Assembly (NCBI RefSeq): GCF_022631375.1
Contig: NZ_JALBGC010000003.1
Span: 1 to 64,000 of the forward strand
Reading direction: 5' to 3'
Source: Hymenobacter cyanobacteriorum
GTDB taxonomy: Bacteria > Bacteroidota > Bacteroidia > Cytophagales > Hymenobacteraceae
DNA length: 64,000 nt
The notes below the pieces were generated by a model. The model saw nothing but the letters and a program-made list of their open reading frames with translations, was not told where the DNA came from and searched no databases. The position numbers and the translations under genes are program-made. Shown here one piece after another: positions 25,351-34,199 of the stretch (the stretch's first letter is position 1; each line of letters starts with the position of its first letter).

Positions 25351-26481
25351 CTACAGCTTCGCGCCAATTTTGAACTCAATCACGTCGGCCGCGCCGCGGT
25401 GGATTTTCAAGTCCACGGCCCCGAACAGCAGGTTGGTAAAATGGTATTTCAGGCCCAGCCGCTCGTAGTAGGGCGTGCTCGACTTGTAGGGCGCGTAGAT
25501 GTAAAAACCCAAGTGCGAATCGAACGCCAGCCGGCCGAACAGCAGCTCGTGGCCCAAGAAGATGCCCGCCTTTTTTACGTCGGGCTGGGTGCCGCCGGCG
25601 CGGGTGGTGTCGTTCAGCGTCGCTTTCAGGCTGCGGTCGTTGAAGCCCTCGAGGCCCAGCAACAGGTTCGATTTGCGGTTCATGCGCCGGCCCACGGCCA
25701 GCGTTACGGAGTTCACCAAATACTTCTGTTTGTCGCCCTCGGTGCGCTGCTTGAAGCCCAGGCTGGTGCTCACGTTGTAAAAGAGGTGGCCGACCTCGGC
25801 CGGTGCGGGCGCATTGGCGTTGGCTTGCACCGGATGCCGCTGCTGGTAGTAGTTCAGGCCGAGCACCAGCGAAGGCAGGTTCACGCCGAAGTTGGGCTTG
25901 GTGGTGGCCCCGTTGGAGTAGTGGTTCAGGCCCGCGCCCACCAGCAGGCCCAGGTGCGGCGTGAGGGCATAGTCGTACTCGAACCGGAACTGCAGCGTGG
26001 CATTGAGGGCCGAGCTGGCGATGGTGTTTTTGTGGTTGGTTTCCTGGTTGTAGGGGTTGGTGAGGTAGGCCAGCCCGGCCCCCAGCCGAAAGCTGAAATC
26101 GTGCTTCGGGCCGCGCGAAAACGACTTGCTGATGTAGGGGCTGGCCGCGAAAGCATAGCCCAGCACCGGATTATGAAAGTCGTAGTACGTGAGGGCCACG
26201 CCAATTTTCGGAAACTTATACCAGCCGTGCCAGGGCGCGGCCCCGGTGGTCTGGCGCTGCAGATTCACCTCGAAGCCCGTGGGATGCGAAGCCACCAGGT
26301 GCCGAATGGCGTAGGTGTGCGCCATGATGATGCTGCCCTGCGCATAGGCTCCCACCACAAAGGGCGCACCGCCTGCCCCCTGCCCCCTGACCGAATCGGC
26401 CGATTGTGCCCGAGCAGGGGCCAATGCCCCCACACAAAGCGCCGCAGCTATCAACGTGCTGCCTGCCAGCCGTGCCTCCAT
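25351..26481 (-). CDS. Acyloxyacyl hydrolase (PagL-like lipid A 3-O-deacylase)
   Basis: 376 aa from ATG 26481, which gives a clean signal peptide (MEARLAGSTLIAAALCVGALAPARAQS). The mature part is a beta-barrel of about 350 residues. The motif NHYSNGATTKPNFGVN (186-201) carries the PagL His-x-Ser-Asn pair (His187, Ser189) followed by Asn-x-Gly. PagL removes a 3-O acyl chain from lipid A in the outer membrane. It is longer than Pseudomonas PagL (about 150 aa), as usual for Bacteroidota homologues. Single gene, flanked by spacers. Confidence 0.82.
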   Translation of the reverse strand: MEARLAGSTLIAAALCVGALAPARAQSADSVRGQGAGGAPFVVGAYAQGSIIMAHTYAIRHLVASHPTGFEVNLQRQTTGAAPWHGWYKFPKIGVALTYYDFHNPVLGYAFAASPYISKSFSRGPKHDFSFRLGAGLAYLTNPYNQETNHKNTIASSALNATLQFRFEYDYALTPHLGLLVGAGLNHYSNGATTKPNFGVNLPSLVLGLNYYQQRHPVQANANAPAPAEVGHLFYNVSTSLGFKQRTEGDKQKYLVNSVTLAVGRRMNRKSNLLLGLEGFNDRSLKATLNDTTRAGGTQPDVKKAGIFLGHELLFGRLAFDSHLGFYIYAPYKSSTPYYERLGLKYHFTNLLFGAVDLKIHRGAADVIEFKIGAKL

Positions 26482-26669
26482 AAAACCTGTGTTAGTCAGT
26501 CTCAAAAATACGATGATGGCCTTACCGGGAAGATGAAGGCATTATGAAGAGGTAAATAATTGCTTTTTTTCGCAACCCTCCTCTTCAGCTCAGCGATATA
26601 AGCCCTGTTTCTGGAGCAGCCTCCAGAATTGCTTCAGAATTCACTTTATCCCAATTGTTTCCTATCACG

Positions 26670-27260
26670 ATGAAAAAAGTCATCCTATCGCTGGCCCTGC
26701 TTGCGGGCCTTACTAGCGCTGCCCATGCCCAAACCACCCGCTTTGGCGTAAAAGCTGGTGTTAACTACACCACCTTCTCCGGCGACAACGTGGGAGACGC
26801 CAAGTACAAGTTTGGCGCAGTAGGCGGCTTGGCGGCCAACATTGGCTTGTCGCAGTCCCTCTCAATTCAGCCCGAGCTGCTGTATTCGCAAAAGGGCACC
26901 GAGTTGAAGGGCACCGACTTCAACTTTAAGCTGAACTACATCGAGCTGCCCATCATGTTCCGCTACACGCTGGCCGATGGCAAGGGCCCGTTCCTGCAGG
27001 CCGGCCCGCAGGTGGGCTACCTGGCCAAAGTGAAGCTTTCGGACGGCGACGGCAACGAAGTTAAACTCAACAACGACGCTTACCAGAAACTCGCCTTTGG
27101 CTACGTAGCCGCCGTGGGCTACCAGCTCGATTCGGGCCTGAGCATTGAAGGCCGCTTCAACGGCGACATCAACAGCGTGGGCAAAGACGACGGCGCTAAC
27201 GACCAGCAGCGCAACCGCGTATTCTCAGTACAGCTGGGCTACCTGTTCGGCGGCAAATAA
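26670..27260 (+). CDS. Outer-membrane beta-barrel protein, tandem paralogue 1
   Basis: 196 aa from ATG 26670; signal peptide MKKVILSLALLAGLTSAAHAQ. The mature chain is an eight- to ten-strand barrel of the PorT/opacity type (RFGVKAGVNYTTF, LSIQPELLYSQKG, FLQAGPQVGYLAKVKL). It ends in VQLGYLFGGK, close to the other three paralogues. First of four tandem copies, each followed by its own terminator. Function unknown; such proteins often serve as generic surface barrels. Confidence 0.88.
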   Translation: MKKVILSLALLAGLTSAAHAQTTRFGVKAGVNYTTFSGDNVGDAKYKFGAVGGLAANIGLSQSLSIQPELLYSQKGTELKGTDFNFKLNYIELPIMFRYTLADGKGPFLQAGPQVGYLAKVKLSDGDGNEVKLNNDAYQKLAFGYVAAVGYQLDSGLSIEGRFNGDINSVGKDDGANDQQRNRVFSVQLGYLFGGK

Positions 27261-27267
27261 TTTCGCT

Positions 27268-27327
27268 GGCACCAGCACACAAAAAGCCCGGTTTCGCACG
27301 AAGCCGGGCTTTTTGTGTGCTGGTGCC
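27268..27327 (+). terminator. Very long terminator after barrel paralogue 1
   Basis: GGCACCAGCACACAAAAAGCCCGG and its exact reverse complement form a stem of more than 24 bp around a short loop, with T5 inside the 3' arm. Confidence 0.92.
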
Positions 27328-27378
27328 GCCGTACGGTATTCTACATATTCAATCTTCTATAACATCCATATTTCCTGT

Positions 27379-27386
27379 TAGCTTTG
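27379..27386 (+). promoter_or_regulatory. Candidate -7 box for barrel paralogue 2
   Basis: TAGCTTTG, 32 bp before ATG 27419; no clean TTG at the expected -33 distance. The same octamer precedes paralogue 4 at 28825-28832. Confidence 0.5.
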
Positions 27387-27418
27387 CGCCGCATTTAACC
27401 CTTCTTCATCTTAGAGAC

Positions 27419-27997
27419 ATGAAAAAAGTACTTCTATCCCTTGGGCTCGTTGCCGGCATCGCTGCAACCGCCAACGCTCAAGCACGCATCGGCCTGAAGG
27501 CTGGCGGCTCGCTCACCAACATGTCGGGCTCGGATGTGTCGAGCACGTCCAGCAAATTCGGTTTCCACGGCGGGCTTGTAGCCAACCTGGCATTCGGCGA
27601 TGCCCTGTCGTTGCAGCCCGAGGTGCTCTTTTCCATGAAAGGCTACCAGGACCCGGACAACAGCAAAAACAAAGTCAACCTGAACTACATCGATGTACCG
27701 GTGATGCTGCAGTACAACGCCGATGGCCTGTTCTTCGAGGCTGGCCCGCAGCTGGGTTTCCTGGCTTCGGCCAAGGTGACCGACGGCACGAACGATATGG
27801 ACATCAAAGAAGCTTTCAAATCGGTGGATTTTGGCTATGCCGTTGGCCTGGGCTATAAGCTCGAAACGGGCCCGATGCTTGGCCTGCGCTACAATGGGGG
27901 CATCACTTCGGCCTTCAAGGATGTTGCCGGCAAAACCGTCAACGCCCGCAACAGCGCTTTCCAGCTGTACGTCGGCTACATGTTCGGCGGTAAATAA
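27419..27997 (+). CDS. Outer-membrane beta-barrel protein, tandem paralogue 2
   Basis: 192 aa from ATG 27419; signal peptide MKKVLLSLGLVAGIAATANAQ. The barrel repeats the pattern of paralogue 1 (RIGLKAGGSLTNM, LSLQPEVLFSMKG, FFEAGPQLGFLASAKV) and ends FQLYVGYMFGGK. It has its own promoter candidate and terminator, so the copies can be expressed independently. Confidence 0.88.
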   Translation: MKKVLLSLGLVAGIAATANAQARIGLKAGGSLTNMSGSDVSSTSSKFGFHGGLVANLAFGDALSLQPEVLFSMKGYQDPDNSKNKVNLNYIDVPVMLQYNADGLFFEAGPQLGFLASAKVTDGTNDMDIKEAFKSVDFGYAVGLGYKLETGPMLGLRYNGGITSAFKDVAGKTVNARNSAFQLYVGYMFGGK

Positions 27998-28016
27998 GCG
28001 TTTCTGCTGCATTGTT

Positions 28017-28053
28017 AAAAGCCTGGCTTCTTGCGTAGAAGCCAGGCTTTTTT
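28017..28053 (+). terminator. Terminator after barrel paralogue 2
   Basis: AAAAGCCTGGCTTC and GAAGCCAGGCTTTTTT form a 14-bp stem around TTGCGTA. Confidence 0.9.
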
Positions 28054-28164
28054 GTGCCCAAAAGCTATGTTCAGCAACTTAATGAGGGATACCGTAGTAT
28101 ACGCCCCGGCTCAAGCAGCCAGGCATTTACCGCTGACTATCAATATCTTCACCAATCCTTCATC

Positions 28165-28761
28165 ATGAAAAAGACGTTTCTTTCGCTGGCCTTGGCACTG
28201 GCTGCTGCTGGTGCCGCGCAGGCCCAGACTCCGGCTACCACCGTGGGCATTTCGCTGGCCTACGGCCGCAGCCGCCTGCTCGACAACAACAACTACAAGT
28301 CGACCGGCCACTCGGCCTACCAGGCCGGCCTGAACGCCGACGTGTACCTGGCCGAAGTCATCTCGTTTCACCCCGAGCTGCTGTACTCGATGCGCTACTA
28401 CGACACCAACAGCGACGCCACGGCCAGCCTGAACCGCGACGTGTCGTCCATCAACGTGCCGCTGCTGCTGCGCTACCACGCCGATGGCCTGTACTTCGAG
28501 GCCGGCCCCGAGCTGGATGTGCCCGTGAAGGCCGTGAACGAAGACGGAGCCGACGTGAAAGGCCAGGTGAACAGCGTGGCCCTGAACTACCTCGTGGGCC
28601 TGGGCTACCAGCTCAACCACGGCCCGTCGCTGGGCGTGCGCTACGACGGCGGTGCCAGCAACGTGTTCAAGAGCGATGCCACCACCGTGCTGGGCTCGGG
28701 CAAGTACAAGACCAGCAACATCTGGGTGGTGCTGGCCTACTCGTTTGGCGGCAACAAGTAG
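28165..28761 (+). CDS. Outer-membrane beta-barrel protein, tandem paralogue 3
   Basis: 198 aa from ATG 28165; signal peptide MKKTFLSLALALAAAGAAQAQ. The most divergent copy: the first strand carries AYGRSRLLDNNNYKSTG in place of the GLKAG block, but ISFHPELLYSMR, LYFEAGPELDVPVK and the C-terminal VVLAYSFGGNK keep the family pattern. GC content is higher than in paralogues 1 and 2. Confidence 0.86.
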   Translation: MKKTFLSLALALAAAGAAQAQTPATTVGISLAYGRSRLLDNNNYKSTGHSAYQAGLNADVYLAEVISFHPELLYSMRYYDTNSDATASLNRDVSSINVPLLLRYHADGLYFEAGPELDVPVKAVNEDGADVKGQVNSVALNYLVGLGYQLNHGPSLGVRYDGGASNVFKSDATTVLGSGKYKTSNIWVVLAYSFGGNK

Positions 28762-28772
28762 CTGCCGCGATA

Positions 28773-28818
28773 GCACGCAAAAGCCCGGTTTCCGCGCGGA
28801 AACCGGGCTTTTGCGTGC
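28773..28818 (+). terminator. Terminator after barrel paralogue 3
   Basis: GCACGCAAAAGCCCGGTTTCC and GGAAACCGGGCTTTTGCGTGC form a 21-bp perfect stem around GCGC. Confidence 0.92.
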
Positions 28819-28856
28819 CGGGCGTAGCTTTGCAGGGTACCTTATTGCTTCGCCTG

Positions 28857-29447
28857 ATGAAAAAAATATTATATACGCTGGCCCTGGTGGCTGGCCTGAG
28901 CAGCGCCGCGCGGGCACAGAGCGACGTGTCGCTGGGCCTGAAAGCGGGCGCTTCTTATTCCAACTTTGTTGGAAAACAGACTTTTAACGAGGAGTATATT
29001 TTTGGTTTCCACGCGGGCGTGTTTGCCAATATCGGGCTTACCAACCTCTTCGCCTTCCAGCCCGAAATTATTTACTCGCAGAAGGGTTCCAACCCCAATA
29101 TCACGGACTTCAAAAACCGCCTGCACTACGTGGACGTGCCCCTCGCCTTTCATGTGAATGCCAACGGCTTGTTTTTCGAGGCGGGGCCGCAGGTCGGGTT
29201 TCTGGTAGCCGCGCAGCAGAAAGTGGCCAATACTTCTACCGATATCAAGAGCGGGTTTAATGCGGTTGACTTCGGCTACTTGGCTGGGTTGGGCTACCAG
29301 CGCAAAACCGGCCTGGGCATTGGCTTGCGCTACAACGGCGGCATTACCAACATTCCCAAGGCCTACACGACTGGCAACGTGACGGTGCAGAACAACGTGC
29401 GCAACAGCGCGTTCCAGCTCTACCTCACTTACTCGTTTGGCGGCTAA
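28857..29447 (+). CDS. Outer-membrane beta-barrel protein, tandem paralogue 4
   Basis: 196 aa from ATG 28857; signal peptide MKKILYTLALVAGLSSAARAQ. It resembles paralogue 2 most closely (SLGLKAGASYSNF, FAFQPEIIYSQKG, FFEAGPQVGFLVAAQQ) and ends FQLYLTYSFGG. TAGCTTTG (28825-28832) may be its -7 box, lying directly behind the terminator of paralogue 3. Confidence 0.88.
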   Translation: MKKILYTLALVAGLSSAARAQSDVSLGLKAGASYSNFVGKQTFNEEYIFGFHAGVFANIGLTNLFAFQPEIIYSQKGSNPNITDFKNRLHYVDVPLAFHVNANGLFFEAGPQVGFLVAAQQKVANTSTDIKSGFNAVDFGYLAGLGYQRKTGLGIGLRYNGGITNIPKAYTTGNVTVQNNVRNSAFQLYLTYSFGG

Positions 29448-29459
29448 GTTGAACGGAAT

Positions 29460-29510
29460 AACCAAGCAAAAGCCCGGCCTCCACTGCGGAAGCCGGGCTT
29501 TTGCTTGGTT
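29460..29510. terminator. Terminator between barrel paralogue 4 and the M20 gene
   Basis: AACCAAGCAAAAGCCCGGC and GCCGGGCTTTTGCTTGGTT form a long stem with a CTCCACTGCGGAA-type loop. It lies between convergent stops and can serve both genes. Confidence 0.9.
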
Positions 29511-29525
29511 GGGCAGCCTCAAAAG

Positions 29526-30890
29526 CTATTTCGCGGCCGCGTAGTTGCGGTAGAAATGCGGAATGGTTTCGATGCCTTTGAGGAAGTTGAAAACGCCGAA
29601 ATGCTCATTGGGCGAGTGGATGGCGTCCGAATCGAGCCCGAAGCCGAGCAGCACGGTATCGAGGCCGAGCTCCGACTTGAACATGGCCACGATGGGAATG
29701 GAGCCGCCGCCGCGCGTGGGCACCGGGCGCTTGCCGAAAGTGGTTTCCATGGCATCGGCGGCGGCTTTATAGGCCACCGAGTTGGTGGGCGTGACGACGG
29801 GCTCGCCGCCGTGGTGGGGGCGCACTTCCACCGTCACACCCTGCGGCGCGATGCTTTCGAAATGTTTCCGGAACAGGGCCGTGATTTCATCCGACGTCTG
29901 GTGCGGCACCAGGCGCATGGAGATTTTGGCGTGGGCCTGCGAGGCGATGACAGTTTTGGCGCCCTCGCCGGTGTAGCCGCCCCAGATGCCGTTCACGTCG
30001 AGCGTGGGCCGGATGCTGGTGCGCTCCATGCTGGAGTAGCCCTTTTCGCCGTAGCTGTCGGGCAGGCCGATGCTCTTTTTGAATTCCTCTTCCGAGAACG
30101 GGGCTTTGGCCATTTCGGCGCGCTCGTCGGCGCTCAGCTCGTCCACGTTGTCGTAGAAGCCGGGGATGGTGATGTGGCCATTTTCGTCGTGCAAGCTGGC
30201 AATCATCTCGCACAGGGCATTGATGGGGTTCTGCACGGCGCCGCCGTAGAGGCCGGAGTGCAGGTCGCGGTTGGGGCCGGTCACGGTCACTTCGTGGTAG
30301 CTCAGGCCGCGTAGGCCCACTTCGATGCTGGGCACGTCGTTGGCCAGAATGCCGGTATCGGAGATGAGGATGACGTCGGCTTTCAGCTTCTCTTTGTTGG
30401 CCTTCACAAAGATTTCGAGGTTGTTGGAGCCAATTTCCTCTTCGCCTTCGAACATGAACTTGATGTTGCAGGGCACGCCGCCCTGGCCGTCGCGCATCAT
30501 CATCTCGAAGGCCTTGACGTGCATGTACACCTGGCCTTTGTCGTCGCAGGCACCGCGGGCGTAGATTTTCTCGTCCTTAATCACCGGCTCGAAGGGCGGC
30601 GAGGTCCACAGCTCGTAGGGGTCGGCGGGCTGCACGTCGTAGTGGCCGTACACGAGCACGGTTTTGGCCTCGGGGCTTACGATGTAGTCGCCGTACACAA
30701 TGGGGTTGCCGGCCGTGGGGCAGATTTCGACGTGCTGCACACCGGCTTCTTCGAGGCGGGTTTTAAGGAAGTCGGCGGCTTTCAGCACGTCGGCGTGGAA
30801 CTTGGGGTCGGCCGAAACAGACGGAATGCGGAGCCAGTCCATCAGCTCGTTCAGGAAGCGGGTTTGGTTGTCGGCGAGGTACTGGGCCAT
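29526..30890 (-). CDS. M20 family dipeptidase
   Basis: 454 aa, cytoplasmic. The di-zinc site is recognisable: GHYDVQPAD (82-90, His83 and Asp85), ARGACDDKGQ (111-120, Asp116 bridging), EGEEEIGS (148-155, with the catalytic and metal-binding Glu). The dimerisation domain occupies about 190-330. It resembles carnosinase/PepV-type dipeptidases, which release amino acids from di- and tripeptides. Single gene, divergent from the TonB-C gene. Confidence 0.94.
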   Translation of the reverse strand: MAQYLADNQTRFLNELMDWLRIPSVSADPKFHADVLKAADFLKTRLEEAGVQHVEICPTAGNPIVYGDYIVSPEAKTVLVYGHYDVQPADPYELWTSPPFEPVIKDEKIYARGACDDKGQVYMHVKAFEMMMRDGQGGVPCNIKFMFEGEEEIGSNNLEIFVKANKEKLKADVILISDTGILANDVPSIEVGLRGLSYHEVTVTGPNRDLHSGLYGGAVQNPINALCEMIASLHDENGHITIPGFYDNVDELSADERAEMAKAPFSEEEFKKSIGLPDSYGEKGYSSMERTSIRPTLDVNGIWGGYTGEGAKTVIASQAHAKISMRLVPHQTSDEITALFRKHFESIAPQGVTVEVRPHHGGEPVVTPTNSVAYKAAADAMETTFGKRPVPTRGGGSIPIVAMFKSELGLDTVLLGFGLDSDAIHSPNEHFGVFNFLKGIETIPHFYRNYAAAK

Positions 30891-30993
30891 GCGGAGCGGG
30901 GGATTAAGCGGGGGTTGGGAATGCGGGGGTAAAAGTAGCGGCCCGCGCCGGAACGTTGCAGCAGGCGGCCCGCCCGGCGGCTATCTTCGGGCC

Positions 30994-31785
30994 ATGAAAA
31001 CCCTATTCGCGGCGCTGCTTCTCGTTGGCGGACTGGCGCGACTGGCTCCCGCCGCCGCCCAAACCAAAGCCCGCCCGGCCACCCGGCCCGCCGCCGCCAA
31101 AGCGCCGGAAAAAGTGTACTCGGCCGACGAAGTAACGCCCTGCTCGTTCGACGTGCTCACCGCCACCGAGCTCATCCAGAGCCGGGCCGTGTACCCGGCC
31201 GACTTCCTCCGCACCGACCCGCACGGCGAAGTGCATGTCGAGTTCGTAGTCGATGCCGCCGGCAAGGCCCGAGAGGCCGGTATTCGGCAGTACGTGGGCT
31301 ACGAGCCCGCGCCCGCAGCGGCATCTGCGGCCGTGCTGGCGGCGGTGGCCGGCCTGCCGCGCCTGCAGCCGGCCCTGCGCGAGGGCAAGCCCGTGGCGGT
31401 GCGCATGGGCCTCACCATTCGCTACCCCAACCCGCCGCCGTCCAAGATGTACACCGCCGGCCCCAACCGCGTGTACGCTTACGCCGAGCAAATGCCCCAG
31501 CTGCTGACCGGCGGCGGCGGCGCAGCCATTGTGGCGGCCATTCAGCAGCACCTGGAGTATCCGGCGGCGGCGCGGGCGGCGGGGGTGGCGGGCCGGGTAT
31601 ACGTCCGGTTTGTGGTGGGAGCCGATGGCAAGGTGCGCGACGCCCAGGTGATGCAGGGCATCGGCCACGGCTGCGACGAAGCGGCGCTGGCGGCCGTGCG
31701 CCAGCTGCCCGAGTTCCGGCCCGGCCGCCAGAACGGCTGCCCGGTGGCCGTGGCCTACACCGCGCCGCTGCTGTTTGGGATGTAG
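30994..31785 (+). CDS. Secreted protein with two TonB C-terminal-like domains
   Basis: 263 aa from ATG 30994; signal peptide MKTLFAALLLVGGLARLAPAAAQ. Two copies of a TonB-C-type fold follow: one with VHVEFVVDAAGKAREAGI (about 76-93) and one with VYVRFVVGADGKVRDAQVM (about 205-223), the second preceded by the usual YPAAARAAGVAGR. There is no membrane anchor or Pro-rich linker as in true TonB, so it is a periplasmic relative of unknown role. TATCTTCG ends four bases before the ATG. Confidence 0.83.
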   Translation: MKTLFAALLLVGGLARLAPAAAQTKARPATRPAAAKAPEKVYSADEVTPCSFDVLTATELIQSRAVYPADFLRTDPHGEVHVEFVVDAAGKAREAGIRQYVGYEPAPAAASAAVLAAVAGLPRLQPALREGKPVAVRMGLTIRYPNPPPSKMYTAGPNRVYAYAEQMPQLLTGGGGAAIVAAIQQHLEYPAAARAAGVAGRVYVRFVVGADGKVRDAQVMQGIGHGCDEAALAAVRQLPEFRPGRQNGCPVAVAYTAPLLFGM

Positions 31786-31798
31786 CCGGAGCTGCGGG

Positions 31799-32554
31799 CT
31801 AAAAAGCTTTCTGATAGAAGTGCTCCTTGTCGAGAATGGCGGCAATGCGCTGGAGCTGGCGGCGCAGGTCGGTCAATTTCGCCAGGGGGCGCTGGCCGTA
31901 GTGGTCCAGCACCTCATCACCGCGCACGGTCGAGGCTAGCAGCAGGCCAAAGTCGCCGGGAACCGCGTTGTTGGCACAGAGAACGAGGCCGCGCTTTTTG
32001 GCTTCTTCATCCTCGGTGAAGTCGACGTAGCGCAAGTGCAGAATGGCATCCTCACCCACCTGGAGCTTCGGCGATTCGCTAACGTTCACGTTGCTATTGC
32101 CTGATGGCCCGCTAAAAAGCCGCACTGTTACGATAGTATTGGCTTTCCCTTGCCAGGTCTCGGCCACGCGCACCCGGTAGGCCGAATGGTAGCAGACGCC
32201 ACGGCTCGAATCGGTGACGAGGCTGAGCACCGTGCCGCGCACCACCACGTCGGCGAACAAGGAGGACTCCTGGAAGCTACCCGGCCCATCGATGCGAATG
32301 CGCCCATCCATCGCGCGTAGGTCGAAGCCAGCGCGCCGCAAGGCATCTTCTTTGGTCACGTCGATGCGGTATTTGTAGTACGTGGCGGCGGGCGTGCGCA
32401 AACCAGCCTTACGCACCACGGCCGCAAATGCTGCCTGGTGCCGGGCCATTGCTTCGTCGGAAGCAAAAGCAGCGCGGGCAGGAAGTTGGGCGCCGGCAGG
32501 CCGGGCAGCCAGCAAGCAGCCAAACAGCAGCGCAAGGAGTAGTTGAGGTTTCAT
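31799..32554 (-). CDS. Secreted protein of unknown function
   Basis: 251 aa with a signal peptide (MKPQLLLALLFGCLLAARPAGAQ). The mature part is mixed alpha/beta; VVVRGTVLSLVTDS (about 103-116) and YRVRVAETWQGKANTIVTVRL (about 124-144) suggest a small beta-sandwich. No known motif. It begins nine bases after the preceding gene on this strand, so the two are probably co-transcribed, and it ends 13 bases from the convergent TonB-C gene. Confidence 0.75.
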   Translation of the reverse strand: MKPQLLLALLFGCLLAARPAGAQLPARAAFASDEAMARHQAAFAAVVRKAGLRTPAATYYKYRIDVTKEDALRRAGFDLRAMDGRIRIDGPGSFQESSLFADVVVRGTVLSLVTDSSRGVCYHSAYRVRVAETWQGKANTIVTVRLFSGPSGNSNVNVSESPKLQVGEDAILHLRYVDFTEDEEAKKRGLVLCANNAVPGDFGLLLASTVRGDEVLDHYGQRPLAKLTDLRRQLQRIAAILDKEHFYQKAF

Positions 32555-32563
32555 TGCAGGAAG

Positions 32564-33130
32564 TTACTGCCGCGAATCAAGCACCCACTCGCGCACCATG
32601 ATGGCGCCCAGCTGCCAGGCGGCGGGCCACTCCTTTTCGGAGCTTTCGAAGGTGAGCAGATAAAGTGTGTCGGTGCGGGCATTGGCCAGCGCCAGCTGGT
32701 AAACGATGCGGGGCTCGGCATCGGGGGCGGTTTCGCGGTAGCGCACGGCCCGGCGGTGCCACGGGCCAGCTACGGCCGCCGTATCGGCCAGCCGCTGCCG
32801 GCCGGGGCCGAAGCCAGTGCGCAGCATTAGCAGTTCGGCGTATTCGGGGGCCGCGTGGCGGGTGCGGGCCGTGGCCTTGCGCACCACCTGCAGCGAGAGA
32901 CCAGTGCTGAACTCCCCGCTTTCGCCCACGGGCTCGGATGTGAGGTAGTAGGTGGGCGCGGCTTTGGTACCCTCGGCCCGGTAGTGCCAGCCGGCGGGCA
33001 GCGGCAGCGCGGCTTTGGTGTCGGGCAGCGGCTGCCAGGCAAAGCCGGCGGGTGGGGTGCCCAGCCGCACATCGTAGCGCTGGGCGGCAGCGGGCAAAGC
33101 CAATAGCAGCAAAACGAAGAGACGCAGCAT
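32564..33130 (-). CDS. Secreted protein of unknown function
   Basis: 188 aa from ATG 33130; signal peptide MLRLFVLLLLALPAAAQ. The mature domain of about 170 residues alternates strands and ends with a helix (AAWQLGAIMVREWVL). I do not recognise the family. First gene of a likely two-gene unit with the next secreted protein. Confidence 0.75.
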   Translation of the reverse strand: MLRLFVLLLLALPAAAQRYDVRLGTPPAGFAWQPLPDTKAALPLPAGWHYRAEGTKAAPTYYLTSEPVGESGEFSTGLSLQVVRKATARTRHAAPEYAELLMLRTGFGPGRQRLADTAAVAGPWHRRAVRYRETAPDAEPRIVYQLALANARTDTLYLLTFESSEKEWPAAWQLGAIMVREWVLDSRQ

Positions 33131-33365
33131 ATACCGGCAAGAATACGGCAGCAGCACGGAATTGCCTCGGTTACCCGCTATAAGCGCTGCGGCTCACCGC
33201 GCAACCAACCACCAGGCCGGCCCTGAATACTGCCGTTAGGTTATATAGAAAAACTTCATCATTGATGCCATTTTTCATTCATTCAATACCATTCACTATT
33301 TTAGCCGTACATGGTGGCCGCCGTTGTCGCGCGGCTACTTTATTAACCCCATTCGTTTTTCCTGT

Positions 33366-34199
33366 ATGAATCTTTCCGCTACTGCTATTCTGGAGCGCAG
33401 CAACGTCACGATTTCCGGTGCCAGCGGGCCCGGCACGCCCGCTATGGTGTTTCTGCATGGCCTGGGAGCCGACCAGGCCAGCTGGCGCCTGCTGGTGCCC
33501 CACTTCGAGCCCGACTACCAGGTGGTGCAGCTCGATTTGGTGGGCGCCGGCGGCTCTGCGCTGACCGAATACAGCCGCGAGCGCCACGGCCAGCTGGCCG
33601 GCCACGCCGACGACCTGCTCGACGTGCTGCGCACCCTAGCCCTCTACGACGTAGTATTCGTGGGCCATTCCGTGGGGGCCATGATTGGGGTGATTGCGGC
33701 CGTGCGCGAACCCCAGCGCTTCAAAAAAATGGTGCTGATTTCGCCCTCGCCCCGCTTCATCAACGAGCAGGGCTATGCCGGTGGTTTTGAGCAGAAGGAC
33801 ATCAACGAGCTGCTGGCAGCCATGGATGCCGACTACCACGGCTGGTCGCAGGGCATTTCGCCGGTGATGATGGGGGCCGACGAGTCGCCCGAGCTGGTGA
33901 TGGAGCTCACCAACAGCTTCGTGCGCACCAACCCCGAAATTGCCCGGCACTTTGCCCGCGTCACTTTCCTCTCCGACACCCGCGCCGAGTTGGCCTTCCT
34001 GAGCACGCCCACGCTGGTGGTGCAGTCAGCCCACGACGTGATTGCCCCGCTGGCCGTGGGCCACTACATCAACGAGCAGCTGGCCGACAGCCGCATTTCG
34101 GTGATTGAAACCGGCGGGCACTGCCCCCACCTCAGCGCCCCGCAGCAAACGCTGGCCGCCATCGATGCCTTCCTGCAGCAGGATTTGCTGCCCGGCTAA
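33366..34199 (+). CDS. RsbQ-like alpha/beta hydrolase, tandem copy 1
   Basis: 277 aa from ATG 33366, cytoplasmic. The fold and sequence follow Bacillus RsbQ and the plant KAI2/D14 receptors: FLHGLGADQASW (oxyanion region, 29-40), nucleophile Ser102 in GHSVGAM, Asp224, and His252 in GGHCPHLSAP. RsbQ works with the PAS-phosphatase RsbP in energy-stress signalling; no RsbP is adjacent. A close paralogue lies 439 bp downstream. The natural ligand is unknown. Confidence 0.87.
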   Translation: MNLSATAILERSNVTISGASGPGTPAMVFLHGLGADQASWRLLVPHFEPDYQVVQLDLVGAGGSALTEYSRERHGQLAGHADDLLDVLRTLALYDVVFVGHSVGAMIGVIAAVREPQRFKKMVLISPSPRFINEQGYAGGFEQKDINELLAAMDADYHGWSQGISPVMMGADESPELVMELTNSFVRTNPEIARHFARVTFLSDTRAELAFLSTPTLVVQSAHDVIAPLAVGHYINEQLADSRISVIETGGHCPHLSAPQQTLAAIDAFLQQDLLPG

